Shown one piece after another: positions 8,893-17,969 of a stretch of 40,965 bases of DNA. Made by a program: the position numbers and the translations under genes. Location: the NCBI GenBank assembly GCA_025454395.1, contig JALOOM010000057.1, forward strand, positions 1 through 40,965. The letters run 5' to 3'. How positions within the stretch are numbered: position 1 is the first letter of the stretch; each line of letters opens with the position of its first letter. The stretch is from Elainella sp. Prado103. Its GTDB lineage: Bacteria > Cyanobacteriota > Cyanobacteriia > Elainellales > Elainellaceae. Below the pieces are notes generated by a model, which ran no database searches, was not told where the DNA came from, and was given only the letters and a program-made list of their open reading frames with translations.

Positions 8893-9360
8893 TAGAGTTC
8901 GTCTCCCAACTTTTTTATCAGTAGTCTGTTTACTATGTGATGGCGCGTAAGGGCAGGGCTCAATCACTCCACTTGATCATCGGCTTGATCATCGACTTGA
9001 TCATCGGCTGAAGAGACTGCGGAGCACTGAACCAACTGTGCACCGAACCCACTGTACCGAACTGGATCTCGACGGCACTGCTGCTGAACCGCATCGAGGT
9101 CAGGTGATCAGAGTCATCAGAGCGCGATTACGCGATTCGTTGATTAGAGCCATTGATTAGAGCTGAGATCAAAGACGATCCCAATCAGACTGCCAAATCA
9201 GACTGCCAATCGCCATTTAGTGTATCACGCGACGTTTGCCAGAATCCCCGCAAAACCGGAGAAGCCAAGGGTTTGATTGTTAAGAAATGCGACATATCCC
9301 CTCGAATCAGCGCTTCAATTGTCGATCGGTCAGGAAAACTGGACTGGAAAGCAGAAAACT
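8893..9360. other. Intergenic region between apcF and the glnA promoter
   Basis: This divergent spacer carries the upstream side of apcF (minus strand) and the far upstream side of glnA (plus strand). No gene is supported. It contains a 12-bp tandem repeat at 8972-9007 and short duplications (GATTAGAGC twice near 9142-9163; AATCAGACTGCCA twice near 9184-9211). Confidence 0.5.
8972..9007. repeat. 12-bp tandem repeat upstream of apcF
   Basis: Three consecutive units of CTTGATCATCGG (the middle one ends CGA) occupy 8972-8983, 8984-8995 and 8996-9007, about 80 bases before the apcF start. Each unit contains the palindrome TGATCA. Function unknown; it could sit in the apcF leader or promoter. Confidence 0.9.
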
Positions 9361-9402
9361 GTATTTTACGATACAAAATCTCTGTAGTCCTGTTCCTAGG
9401 AT
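9361..9402 (+). promoter_or_regulatory. NtcA-activated promoter of glnA
   Basis: GTATTTTACGATAC at 9361-9374 matches the NtcA box GTA-N8-TAC exactly. It is followed after 22 bases by TAGGAT at 9397-9402, which fits the TA-N3-T -10 element. This is the classic class II NtcA promoter, in which NtcA with 2-oxoglutarate replaces the -35 contact under nitrogen limitation. glnA is a standard NtcA target in cyanobacteria. Transcription would start near 9409, giving a 5' leader of about 300 bases. Confidence 0.85.
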
Positions 9403-9408
9403 GATTCA

Positions 9409-9709
9409 GGTGTGTCAAAGCCTAGTTCATATCAGGGTAGACCTATCCGATTTGAGCAAGGTGATTGCTGAGTTGAAAGCCGCGGCTGAAATCAATGGGG
9501 CAGGTGGCGTTCATTAAACTGGCGTTCATCAAGGTAGTTGATCGCTTAGTTTGACCGCTCACTCGGTTTGATCGCTCACTGTGAATCAAGGCAGTGAACC
9601 CAGGCAGTGAACCCAGGCAGTCATCAGAGCCATTGATGCTTCGGGAGATGTTCCGAGTAGAGATGGACTTTACCCACAAAAAGTCGCTTACGAGTTGTAA
9701 GGAGTAGTC
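9409..9709 (+). other. Long 5' leader of glnA
   Basis: About 300 bases lie between the predicted transcription start and the glnA ATG. Within it, 9590-9620 is a 13-bp repeat (GGCAGTGAACCCA twice plus a partial copy), preceded by related TGATCGCT/GACCGCTCAC stretches. The ribosome binding site AAGGAG lies just before the ATG. A glutamine riboswitch was looked for and not recognised. Confidence 0.5.
9590..9620. repeat. 13-bp repeat in the glnA leader
   Basis: GGCAGTGAACCCA occurs at 9590-9602 and 9603-9615, followed by the partial copy GGCAG. It is transcribed if the NtcA promoter assignment is right. No hairpin is formed by the unit itself. Confidence 0.85.
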
Positions 9710-11128
9710 ATGGCAACCCCCCAAGAAGTCTTAGGCTTGATCAAAGAGAAGGGCATCAAGCTGATCGACCTCAAATTTATTGATCTGCCCGGTATTTGGC
9801 AGCACTTGACGGTTTACGAAAATCAGATTGACGAGAGCAGCTTCACTGAAGGTGTTGCGTTTGATGGTTCCAGTATTCGGGGTTGGAAAGCCATCAATGA
9901 GTCTGATATGTCGATGGTGCTCGATCCCGACACTGCATGGATCGATCCCTTCATGAAAGAGCCGACCCTAAGCGTCATTTGCAGCATTAAAGAGCCCCGT
10001 ACAGGTGAGCCCTACTCGCGTTGTCCGCGGGTAATTGCTCAGAAAGCGATCGATTATTTACAGGCTAGCGGAATTGGAGACACGGCTTTCTTTGGCCCAG
10101 AAGCTGAATTCTTCATCTTTGACGATGTCCGGTTTGACCAGAATCAGCATGAAGGCTACTACTATGTAGATTCGATCGAGGGACGCTGGAACTCAGGCCG
10201 CAAAGAAGAAGGTGGCAACCTCGGCTACAAGCCCCGCTACAAAGAGGGTTATTTCCCAGTTGCACCCACTGACACCTCGCAAGACATGCGGAGCGAGATG
10301 CTGCTGACCATGGCCGAGTGCGGTGTACCGATCGAAAAGCATCACCATGAAGTGGCAACTGGCGGTCAGTGCGAGCTGGGGATCCGGTTTGACACGCTGG
10401 TGAAGTCAGCCGACAACTTGATGATCTATAAATATTGCATCAAGAACGTGGCTCGCAAGTATGGACAGACCGTCACCTTCATGCCGAAGCCGGTCTTCAA
10501 TGACAATGGATCAGGGATGCACACGCACCAATCAATCTGGAGTGGCGGTCAGCCGCTGTTTGCAGGTGATAAGTATGCGGGTCTGAGCGACATGGGGCTG
10601 TGGTACATCGGCGGCATTCTCAAGCACGCGCCAGCCCTGCTCGCCTTCACCAACCCAACCACTAACTCCTACAAGCGCTTGGTGCCTGGGTTTGAAGCCC
10701 CGGTGAACCTGGCCTACTCGCAAGGCAACCGTTCAGCATCGGTGCGGATTCCCCTGTCGGGCGACAATCCGAAGGCGAAGCGTCTGGAGTTCCGCTGCCC
10801 GGATGCGACTTCTAACCCCTACTTGGCATTTGCTGCCATGCTCTGTGCTGGGATCGACGGGATCAAGAATCAGATTGATCCCGGTGAACCGCTGGATGTG
10901 GATATCTACGACCTCAGCCCGGAAGAGTTGGCCAAGATTCCTTCCACGCCGGGATCGCTGGAAGATGCGCTGGAGTGCTTAGAGAAGGATCACGACTTCT
11001 TGACCGTGGGTGGTGTCTTCACTGAAGACCTGATCAACACCTGGATTCAGTACAAGCTGGATAACGAAGTGAACCCGATGCGTCTGCGTCCTCACCCCTA
11101 CGAGTTTGCCCTCTACTATGACTGCTAA
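9710..11128 (+). CDS. glnA: Glutamine synthetase type I
   Basis: This 472-residue dodecameric enzyme condenses ammonium and glutamate to glutamine with ATP, the main nitrogen entry step in cyanobacteria. Visible motifs: DGSSIRGW at residues 51-58, [13 protein letters not shown] (metal-binding Glu), [24 protein letters not shown], the ATP-binding [16 protein letters not shown], and NRSASVRIP. Length equals the GSI family. Start: ATG at 9710 with AAGGAG upstream. It stands alone with an NtcA promoter and its own terminator near 11272. Cyanobacterial GSI is usually controlled by small inactivating proteins rather than adenylylation; those gif genes are not in this window. The stop codon begins a 17-bp tandem array. 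Confidence 0.98.
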   Translation: MATPQEVLGLIKEKGIKLIDLKFIDLPGIWQHLTVYENQIDESSFTEGVAFDGSSIRGWKAINESDMSMVLDPDTAWIDPFMKEPTLSVICSIKEPRTGEPYSRCPRVIAQKAIDYLQASGIGDTAFFGPEAEFFIFDDVRFDQNQHEGYYYVDSIEGRWNSGRKEEGGNLGYKPRYKEGYFPVAPTDTSQDMRSEMLLTMAECGVPIEKHHHEVATGGQCELGIRFDTLVKSADNLMIYKYCIKNVARKYGQTVTFMPKPVFNDNGSGMHTHQSIWSGGQPLFAGDKYAGLSDMGLWYIGGILKHAPALLAFTNPTTNSYKRLVPGFEAPVNLAYSQGNRSASVRIPLSGDNPKAKRLEFRCPDATSNPYLAFAAMLCAGIDGIKNQIDPGEPLDVDIYDLSPEELAKIPSTPGSLEDALECLEKDHDFLTVGGVFTEDLINTWIQYKLDNEVNPMRLRPHPYEFALYYDC

Positions 11129-11180
11129 AATCCGACGACTGCTAAAATCCAGCGACTGCTAAAATCCGATGACTGCTAAA
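11120..11180 (+). repeat. 17-bp tandem array anchored on the glnA stop codon
   Basis: The final GAC TGC TAA of glnA plus eight following bases form the unit GACTGCTAAAATCCGAC. Copies occupy 11120-11136, 11137-11153 and 11154-11170, with a truncated fourth (GACTGCTAAA) from 11171. Each copy repeats the TAA, and the 17-base spacing shifts it to a new frame each time. Confidence 0.96.
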
Positions 11181-11271
11181 GCCGGACTGTAGCCCGATCG
11201 CAACTCAAGCTTAGCCTGGGGAGCGCTGTCAGGCTTATAAACCGGCAAGTCTGAATTGAATGATTTCATCA

Positions 11272-11334
11272 GGGAGATGCACCGTAGTATCTCCCTTTTT
11301 TAGTATCTCCCTTTTTTAGGGTCTCCCTATTTTT
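11272..11334 (+). terminator. glnA terminator with triplicated 3' arm
   Basis: GGGAGAT (11272-11278) pairs with ATCTCCC (11289-11295) across a ten-base loop, followed by six T: a good intrinsic terminator 144 bases after the glnA stop. The descending arm plus T-run, AGTATCTCCCTTTTTT, is repeated exactly at 11302-11317 and in diverged form at 11318-11333 (AGGGTCTCCCTATTTT). The single ascending arm could therefore pair with any of three 3' arms. Confidence 0.88.
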
Positions 11335-11335
11335 A

Positions 11336-12034
11336 TGAATGTCAAGGTTTGATTAATTTCAGAGGTAGAGATCAGAGATAGGGCTGGACGGGATCGATCC
11401 ACCCATTTCGGCCCATTGATCCGCCGATCGAAGTAATTTTGACCTTCATTGCTTGATCAAATTGATCCCCACCCTCGCTGAATGGGAGTTCAAATTGATC
11501 CCTGATGTTTTTGCCTCATTTCTATTGCGATTTACTTGATTGATCGCAGGTTTCTCTACATTTTGGTTGAGAATCTTTAATTTCTCAAGCTAATTTTTAG
11601 TTTCGTTTAAGATGCATCTAGGGCATTTTAGAGTTGAGGTTAAAGCTTCCGCATGGGAGGCTAACTGAATCTGTGCCAATGTCAGTCGATACAGAACCAC
11701 GGCAGATATAATCTCTTTGGAGGTCGATTTCCAGGAGAAAGATTGGGAACAATATCGAGGAGATCAAGACTAGAATCTAGTTATACCAGAGCTTTTATTG
11801 CGATCATGCATATAACCTGGTGCCAACATTGAGTTTTCGAAACGCTGATTTTGACTTCTTCAAACTAAGCTGAAATACCACCCTTTTATAGGTTTTCTTA
11901 ATTTTAGATTTTCTTAATTTTCATCTTTTCGTGATGTGTTAATGGTCAGGTGTCCTGGTTTGAAATACCCTGCTTAATGCCCTGCTCAATTGGTTTTCGC
12001 CCATTGGCTTACTGTTGTATTTGGATAGGAAATA
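11336..12034. other. Long intergenic region upstream of the GH57 gene
   Basis: About 700 bases of AT-richer sequence without a supported gene. It presumably contains the promoter of the GH57 protein. Small duplications are seen: TTTTCTTAATTTT twice near 11896-11924 and CCCTGCTTAATG/CCCTGCTCAATT near 11969-11993. No known riboswitch or small RNA was recognised. Confidence 0.45.
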
Positions 12035-14806
12035 ATGGCAGCTTTTGAAAATTTAGAAGTCGCTGAAACTCGATCGAATCCCTTATCGGATCATTCTAGT
12101 TTTGGAGCTGACATGGTCGCTCATACCGGAACGGTGGATGCAGCACTTTCTTCCCCCCTCAATGCTCTGCCAGCCACCCACCCACCGATCGATCCGCACC
12201 AAACGGCTGACGGTGTTTATGTGACGGTGCATGGGCATTTCTACCAGCCACCCCGCGAGAATCCCTACCTGAATGCGATCGAACGTCAGCCCAGCGCGGC
12301 CCCTCTGCATGATTGGAATGAGCGGATTCACTATGAATGCTATCGCCCCAATGCCTTTGCGCGGGTATTGAACGATCGAGAAGAGCTGCTGGGGATCGTC
12401 AATAATTTTGAGTACCTCAGCTTCAACATTGGGGCCACCCTGATGAGCTGGCTAGAGCGCTATGACGTGGAAACCTACCGGCGGATTTTGGCAGCCGATC
12501 GCAAGAGCTGTGAGCGGCTCAACGGGCATGGCAACGCGATCGCCCAGGTCTACAACCACATCATTATGCCCCTGGCCAACGAGCGGGACAAATACACCCA
12601 AATTCGCTGGGGTAAGGCCGACTTCCGGAACCGATTCGGGCGCGACCCAGAAGGACTATGGCTAGCGGAAACGGCGGTGGATTATCCGACACTGGAAGCC
12701 CTGATCGCGGAAGGAATTCGGTTTATTATTCTGGCTCCTTCGCAGGCACAGCGCTGCCGACCGCTGCCCACCGCAGACCATCCCCATCCCCACTGGCTGG
12801 AGGTGGGCGGCAGCCAAATCGATCCGATCCGCCCCTACCGCTGTTACCTCAAATCTAAAGTGGCGGCGATCGACCCCCCAGTAGAAGCGACGGATCGGTC
12901 GGGAATAGAACCCGCAGAATTTGATCGATCGAAATACATCGACATCTTTTTCTACGACGGCCCGATCTCTCGCGATATGGGCTTCAGTGATGTGCTGAGC
13001 AACTCCCACCACTTTATCGGGCGGATTGCTCAGGCTGTGCGGGGTGATCAACCCTCTCAGCTCATTGCCGTCGCTACAGATGGCGAAACCTTCGGACACC
13101 ATAAAGGGGGTACCGAGAAAGCCCTGGCTTATGCATTCACCGAAGAATTCCCGCGACGGGGCTGGACAGTAACCAATTTTGCCCACTACCTCAGCCTCAC
13201 CCCTCCCACCTGGGAAGTGGAGCTGAAGCCCGTCACAGCCTGGAGTTGCTCCCATGGGGTCGATCGCTGGCAAGATGACTGTGGCTGCGGCGGCGGGGGT
13301 GGCTGGCAGCAAAAATGGCGCAAACCGCTGCGAGAAAGCCTGGACTGGCTGCGAGATCAGTTGGTTCGGGTCTATGAAGAGCAGGGTAAAAAACTGTTTC
13401 GCGATCCCTGGCAGGCTAGAGATGCCTATATCCAGGTGATGCTCGATCGCAGTTCCGAGTCGATCCAGCGGTTTTTGAATCAGCACCAATCCCACAAGTT
13501 AACAGCCGTCGAACGCACCGATGCCCTGCGGCTGCTGGAAATGCAGCGTCACACTCTCCTGATGTATACAAGCTGCGGCTGGTTTTTCGATGAGATCTCG
13601 CGACCCGAAGGCACCCAAATTTTGCGGTATGCGGCTAGGGCGATCGAGCTAGCAGGCGATGTGGCGGGTACCCAGCTCGAAAAAGCCTTCATTCGCCGGT
13701 TGGCAGCCGCACCCAGCAATGTAGACTGCTTCCAGAACGGGGCAGAAGTGTATCGGCAGTTGGTGATTCCAGCCCAAATTAGTTTGGAGCAGGTAGCGGC
13801 TCATTACGCGATCACTTCGCTGTTCACGCCCTATGCACCAGAGCAGCGGGTGTACTGCTACGACATCCAGCAGTTAGACTACCAGTTACAGCGGCTAGGA
13901 TCATTGACCATGGCGATCGGACAGATTCACCTGATGTCCGAGATGACCCGCGAAACTAAAACGCTGGTATTTGCCGTACTACATCTGGGAGGCTGGGACT
14001 TCCACTGCTGTATCCAGTCTTTTACCGGGCGACGTGCTTACACCCAAATGAAGGAAGGCGTTCTAGAGGCGCTGGCCCAGGCCAGTGCGGCTCAGACGAT
14101 CCTGGCGATGAACCGCTATTTTGGATCCCAGTCCTACGGTCTGCATAACTTGTTTGCCGAAGAGCGCCATCGGATCATGCGGCTACTCAGCCAGGGTACC
14201 TTAACCCGGCTCGATCAGCTTTATACGCAGGTCTATCGCGATAACTACGGCATTTTGGTGGCATTTCACCGGGATCAGTTGGAAGTGCCGCAGGAGTTGC
14301 AGGTGGCAGCAGAGATTGCCCTGACCCACCGAGCCAGTACCACGTTGCAGGCGATCGATCGGGAAACCAGCGACTATCCGCCCACCAATCCCCAGCTTTG
14401 CTATAGCTACATGAGCGAGCTAGAGGCGATCGCAACCGAGGCCGATCATCTGCACTGCGCCCTGAAGTCCCCCCAAATTAAGCAAATGCTGGAACAGTTG
14501 GTGCTGCGATCCCTCTGGTATCTGCTGCAAAGTGCCAATTCAGACACCATCGAATCAGACATGCTGTGGCTGAATCGCTTGCTGACGGTTGCCGAACGGC
14601 TGCATGTTCACCTGTCGCTCGATCGGGCCCAAGAGGTGTATTTTAACGGGCTGCATCGCTTAGTATTACCCCAATTCCAGCGCTGGCAAACCTCTGATGA
14701 TCCCACCCCGAAACCCAACTGGAGCCTGGGGCAAATTCGGCAGTTTCTCCAGCTTGGGCAGCGGTTGGCGATCGATGTGCAGACCTGGCTAGAGGCTTGT
14801 CCTTGA
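12035..14806 (+). CDS. Glycoside hydrolase family 57 protein (DUF3536)
   Basis: This 923-residue protein is a GH57-type alpha-glucan-active enzyme with a C-terminal DUF3536 region. Motifs: VTVHGHFYQPPREN near residues 64-77 (GH57 region 1), GLWLAETAVD with the probable nucleophile Glu212, and FYDGPISRDMGF with the probable acid/base Asp308. VATDGETFGHHKGG and the Cys/Gly stretch DDCGCGGGGGW precede the helical second half. GH57 members include amylases, 4-alpha-glucanotransferases and branching enzymes, so a role in glycogen metabolism is likely; exact activity is unknown. The first 60 residues are low-similarity and polar, so a start at Met27 is possible. AGGA precedes the chosen ATG. It converges with argF, ten bases away. 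Confidence 0.88.
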   Translation: MAAFENLEVAETRSNPLSDHSSFGADMVAHTGTVDAALSSPLNALPATHPPIDPHQTADGVYVTVHGHFYQPPRENPYLNAIERQPSAAPLHDWNERIHYECYRPNAFARVLNDREELLGIVNNFEYLSFNIGATLMSWLERYDVETYRRILAADRKSCERLNGHGNAIAQVYNHIIMPLANERDKYTQIRWGKADFRNRFGRDPEGLWLAETAVDYPTLEALIAEGIRFIILAPSQAQRCRPLPTADHPHPHWLEVGGSQIDPIRPYRCYLKSKVAAIDPPVEATDRSGIEPAEFDRSKYIDIFFYDGPISRDMGFSDVLSNSHHFIGRIAQAVRGDQPSQLIAVATDGETFGHHKGGTEKALAYAFTEEFPRRGWTVTNFAHYLSLTPPTWEVELKPVTAWSCSHGVDRWQDDCGCGGGGGWQQKWRKPLRESLDWLRDQLVRVYEEQGKKLFRDPWQARDAYIQVMLDRSSESIQRFLNQHQSHKLTAVERTDALRLLEMQRHTLLMYTSCGWFFDEISRPEGTQILRYAARAIELAGDVAGTQLEKAFIRRLAAAPSNVDCFQNGAEVYRQLVIPAQISLEQVAAHYAITSLFTPYAPEQRVYCYDIQQLDYQLQRLGSLTMAIGQIHLMSEMTRETKTLVFAVLHLGGWDFHCCIQSFTGRRAYTQMKEGVLEALAQASAAQTILAMNRYFGSQSYGLHNLFAEERHRIMRLLSQGTLTRLDQLYTQVYRDNYGILVAFHRDQLEVPQELQVAAEIALTHRASTTLQAIDRETSDYPPTNPQLCYSYMSELEAIATEADHLHCALKSPQIKQMLEQLVLRSLWYLLQSANSDTIESDMLWLNRLLTVAERLHVHLSLDRAQEVYFNGLHRLVLPQFQRWQTSDDPTPKPNWSLGQIRQFLQLGQRLAIDVQTWLEACP

Positions 14807-14816
14807 ACTCGCTGTT

Positions 14817-15749
14817 CTAGAGGATCTCGGCTGCCAAAATGCTCGCCAGTAGAGCCTTCTGAGCATGCATTCGGTTTTCGGCCTCATCCCAAATGCGCGA
14901 TTGCGGCCCTTCTAAAACCGCTTCTGTGATCTCCTCACCTCGGTGAGCGGGCAAACAGTGCAGCACGATCGCGTCGGGATCGGACAACTGAAGCAGTGCC
15001 TCATTCACTTGATAGGGCTGAAAAATAGGAAAGCGGCTTTCCGCTTCATCTTCTTGCCCCATGCTGGCCCAAACATCCGTATAGAGCACCTGGGATCCCT
15101 TGGCAGCCAACTCTGGATCGGCAGTGATTAAGACCTCGGAGCGCCCAGCGGCAATTTCGGTCGCTTTTTGGACGATCGTCGGATCAGGCTGATAGGCATC
15201 GGGGCAGGCGATCCGCACATTCATGCCGCTGAGCGCACAGCCGAGCAGCAGGGAGTTGGCCATATTGTTGCCGTCCCCCACATAGGTGAGGGTTAGCCCC
15301 TGCAAAGTACCAAAGGCTTCCTGGACGGTCTGTAGGTCAGCTAGCACCTGACAGGGATGCTCTAGATCGGTAAGAGCGTTAATCACCGGAATTTTGGCAT
15401 AGTGGGCAAAGGTTTCCAATTCCTGCTGTTCAAACGTCCGGATCGCCAGTACATCTAGATAGCGATCGAGCACGCGAGCCGTATCCACCGTCGGTTCCCC
15501 GCGCCCCACTTGGGTCACGCTGGCATTGAGATCGAGTACCTGCCCGCCGAGTTGAAACATCGCCACCGAAAAGCTGACGCGAGTGCGGGTCGATGCCTTG
15601 CTGAACAATAGCCCTAACACTTTGGGGCAGCGTAAATGGATTTTTCCGGCTTTGAGTTCTGCTGCCAGGGTCAGCAGGGCTGTGAGTTCTTCAGCGCTGA
15701 GATCTGCCATGCTGAGCAAATCTCGACCTCTTAACGACGCTACGCTCAT
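14817..15749 (-). CDS. argF: Ornithine carbamoyltransferase
   Basis: This enzyme converts carbamoyl phosphate and ornithine to citrulline in arginine synthesis; it is a cytoplasmic trimer. The carbamoyl-phosphate loop is SKASTRTRVSF; DLEHPCQVLADL holds the HPCQ motif; VLHCLPAHRGEEI holds the ornithine-loop HCLP. Length is 310 residues from the ATG at 15749 (MSVASLRGRDLL), which matches family N-termini. The frame extends eight codons further to a TTG at 15773, but that gives an unusual hydrophobic start. Its 3' end faces the GH57 gene with only ten bases between stops, so the two transcripts probably overlap. No ARG box was identified. Confidence 0.96.
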   Translation of the reverse strand: MSVASLRGRDLLSMADLSAEELTALLTLAAELKAGKIHLRCPKVLGLLFSKASTRTRVSFSVAMFQLGGQVLDLNASVTQVGRGEPTVDTARVLDRYLDVLAIRTFEQQELETFAHYAKIPVINALTDLEHPCQVLADLQTVQEAFGTLQGLTLTYVGDGNNMANSLLLGCALSGMNVRIACPDAYQPDPTIVQKATEIAAGRSEVLITADPELAAKGSQVLYTDVWASMGQEDEAESRFPIFQPYQVNEALLQLSDPDAIVLHCLPAHRGEEITEAVLEGPQSRIWDEAENRMHAQKALLASILAAEIL

Positions 15750-15853
15750 GAAATCTCGGAGAAAGAACAACAATGTCCTAAAACCCTATCAGATCTTGGA
15801 TCGGCCGCGCAGTTCTGCGGTAGCAATTCCCTAAAATTTTCGACGAAGCTCAT

Positions 15854-16975
15854 CTATTCCCACAATCGCCGCCGTGCGGTTCCATTTAAGCGATCGTGCG
15901 TGTCGCGCAAGAGTTCAGGAATATTGAGCTGCTCTGGACAGCGGGGTAAACAGTCACCACAATCGGTGCAACGGTTGGCTTTTCGCCCCGGAAACCAGTG
16001 TCCGGCGTTCTCAAACATTCGATAGCGGTATTGCCCAAACTCAGTCATGTCATAGCCGACGGCTAGATTGCGCAACCGCAGCACTTCGGGGATGTGGATC
16101 GCTTCTGGGCAGGGCAGGCATTCATAACACTGGCTGCATCGATCGGTTTGGAGACGGGCTTGACCAAAGGCTTCCAGGTGGTCTAACCGCTCAAGCTCCG
16201 GCTGGGTTAATGGCGCTGTTCGATCGGCCAATTGCAGTGGCAGGTTTAACTCGGTGGGGTTGGCAGCCCCAAGGCTCAGGGTGGTCACGCACGGATCGCT
16301 AAGCAAAAATCGGTAGGTGAGTTCGAGCGGAGTAAACGGCTGACAGAGTTGAGCCAGAGTGGTGGGAGGTGTGTAGAGCATACCGCCCTTGTCTGCTGGT
16401 GAAATAATAAACACGCCCATGTCTTTCTGGTGAGCCAGTTTCACGGCAGCCGCATTACGTTGATTGAAGTAGTAGTAATGCAGATTGATAAACTCAAATT
16501 GATCGGTATCAATCGCCCGCAGCATGATTTCGAGCGGCGCATGGGTGGAAAAACCAAGGTGGCGCACTCTACCATCTCCAACTGTGCGATGAGCACTCTG
16601 CATCCAGGCAGCATCCTCAATCCAGCCCAGATGCTCCGCTGTGTTGACTCCGTGGATCGCTAAACAATCAACAAAATCAACCCCCAACCGTTGCAGCGAT
16701 CGATCGAGTCCCCGTTCAAGTTCATCCGGATCGGGAGTGGGCGGAATTTTCGTTGTGAGGTAAAGCTGTGAGCGATCGATCCCGGTACGCAAGGCAGCCC
16801 CTAAATACAGCTCGCTATTGCCGTAGCCACTGGCAGTTTCCAGATGATTGATCCCCTGCTGGATCGCGGCCTGTACGGTTTGGATGGCGATCGACTCCGA
16901 TGCCAGGTAGCGCATCGTGCCTAGCGAAAACACAGAAAGAGAGAGATCAGTACGACCAAAACGGCGAAACTGCAT
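15854..16975 (-). CDS. Aldo/keto reductase with C-terminal 4Fe-4S domain
   Basis: This protein of about 373 residues fuses an aldo/keto reductase barrel to a ferredoxin-like tail. The barrel starts MQFRRFGRTDLSLSVFSLGTM and includes ETASGYGNSE (catalytic Asp/Tyr region) and the KIPP strand. The tail has two Cys clusters, CSQCYECLPCP and CTDCGDCLPRCP, each fit for a 4Fe-4S cluster. Members of this family are widespread in cyanobacteria; substrate unknown, probable NADPH- and ferredoxin-linked redox chemistry (inference). Start: the frame opens with TTG at 16981; the ATG two codons later is preferred. Next to it, at 16989-17022, is a 12-bp repeat. Confidence 0.9.
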   Translation of the reverse strand: MQFRRFGRTDLSLSVFSLGTMRYLASESIAIQTVQAAIQQGINHLETASGYGNSELYLGAALRTGIDRSQLYLTTKIPPTPDPDELERGLDRSLQRLGVDFVDCLAIHGVNTAEHLGWIEDAAWMQSAHRTVGDGRVRHLGFSTHAPLEIMLRAIDTDQFEFINLHYYYFNQRNAAAVKLAHQKDMGVFIISPADKGGMLYTPPTTLAQLCQPFTPLELTYRFLLSDPCVTTLSLGAANPTELNLPLQLADRTAPLTQPELERLDHLEAFGQARLQTDRCSQCYECLPCPEAIHIPEVLRLRNLAVGYDMTEFGQYRYRMFENAGHWFPGRKANRCTDCGDCLPRCPEQLNIPELLRDTHDRLNGTARRRLWE

Positions 16976-16988
16976 GGGCAAAGGTCAT

Positions 16989-17022
16989 GATGGCTGATTG
17001 GATGGTTGATTGGATGGCTGAT
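16989..17022. repeat. 12-bp tandem repeat between two minus-strand genes
   Basis: GATGGCTGATTG, GATGGTTGATTG and GATGGCTGATG follow each other directly at 16989-17022, between the stop of the DUF151 gene and the start of the aldo/keto reductase. Its sequence does not include either gene's coding end. Confidence 0.85.
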
Positions 17023-17037
17023 GCATCAACCCGCGAA

Positions 17038-17544
17038 TCAGCTTTCATCACGTTTGCTGAAGCGTCCACCTTGCTTGAAATCATCGGGGCGCAGGGTGGC
17101 CAGGAAATCTCGAAAAGCTTGACGTTCGGCTTCATCCGCATCCCGATCGACCGGCATAGAAGCATCAGCCACCACCTCTTCCATCACCCAGATCGGGCTT
17201 TTAGTGCGGAGGGCAATTGCAATCGCATCGCTGGGGCGAGAGTCAATCTCTTTGCGGGTTTCGCCTTGGCGCACCATCAGCACCGCATAGAAGGTGTTGT
17301 CTTGCAGGGAATGGATCACCACCCGCTCTAAGACCATATCCCACTCTTCCATCATGTTCACCATCAGGTCATGGGTGAGGGGGCGGGGAGGCACTTGATT
17401 TTCCAAAACGCTGATGATAGCTCTTGCCTGATCCTGCCCGATGAAGATGGGTAACTGGCGACGCTCTGAGGCATCCCGCAGCAGGACGATCGGATGACGG
17501 GACACCGCATCCAAAGCAATTCCAGCGACTTTCATCTCAATCAT
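17038..17544 (-). CDS. Bifunctional nuclease family protein (DUF151)
   Basis: This 168-residue protein of the BFN/DUF151 family has the typical start MIEMKVAGIALDAVSRHPIV. The family core is seen in IGQDQARAI, then RPLTHDLM, and SRPSDAIAIALRTKSPIWV. Plant members show RNase and DNase activity; bacterial members have unknown targets. The C-terminal 30 residues (DADEAERQAFRDFLATLRP and a basic tail) are charged and helical. It stands between leuD and the aldo/keto reductase on the same strand. A weak GGG element precedes the start; Met4 is an alternative. Confidence 0.9.
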   Translation of the reverse strand: MIEMKVAGIALDAVSRHPIVLLRDASERRQLPIFIGQDQARAIISVLENQVPPRPLTHDLMVNMMEEWDMVLERVVIHSLQDNTFYAVLMVRQGETRKEIDSRPSDAIAIALRTKSPIWVMEEVVADASMPVDRDADEAERQAFRDFLATLRPDDFKQGGRFSKRDES

Positions 17545-17772
17545 GGTTTAGCCCTAGAATCCGTGAAGGGAGTAGTTCGATCGAAGTGCAAGACTCAAAA
17601 GTACAAGACTCGACAGATCCAGATTTATCGATATAGGGTAGCATTTGCAGCTTTAGAGCCGCCTAAACATACGCTATATTTTCACTATCTATTTGCTAAA
17701 CACAGGTTGTTAAGGCGAATTGAAGAAATCTCTGTAAAAGTTAATGGTTTAGGTTGCTCTATATCGAGTCAG

Positions 17773-17877
17773 ACGGCATTAAATCGAACGGCATTGAACC
17801 AAACGGCATTGAACCAAACGACATCGAACTAAACGACATCGAACTAAACGACATCGAATTAAACGGCATCGAATCAA
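17773..17877. repeat. 15-bp tandem array downstream of leuD
   Basis: Seven 15-bp units follow one another, for example ACGGCATTGAACCAA (17788 and 17803), ACGACATCGAACTAA (17818 and 17833) and ACGGCATCGAATCAA (17863). Being a multiple of three, the array keeps a reading frame open on the minus strand that gives a CRLVR-type repeat, but no gene signals support translation. It lies about 90 bases after the leuD stop and is not anchored to it. Confidence 0.95.
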
Positions 17878-17969
17878 ACGACGGCTGCCACCCACTACAC
17901 CTCTGAATCTTGATTTCCAGTATGCCCTGAATTTTGCCTTCCGTTCAAATCGGAGCGCCCCTCTTCCAA

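Noticed and set aside
9409-9709. Glutamine riboswitch (glnA RNA) in the glnA leader
   Set aside because: CGTTCA occurs twice near 9509-9537, but the conserved GGAAGTAGG and GAAGGAACGC parts were not found in order.
12662-13495. 277-codon minus-strand frame opposite the GH57 gene
   Set aside because: It is antisense to a well-supported gene and shows no motif; a codon-bias shadow.
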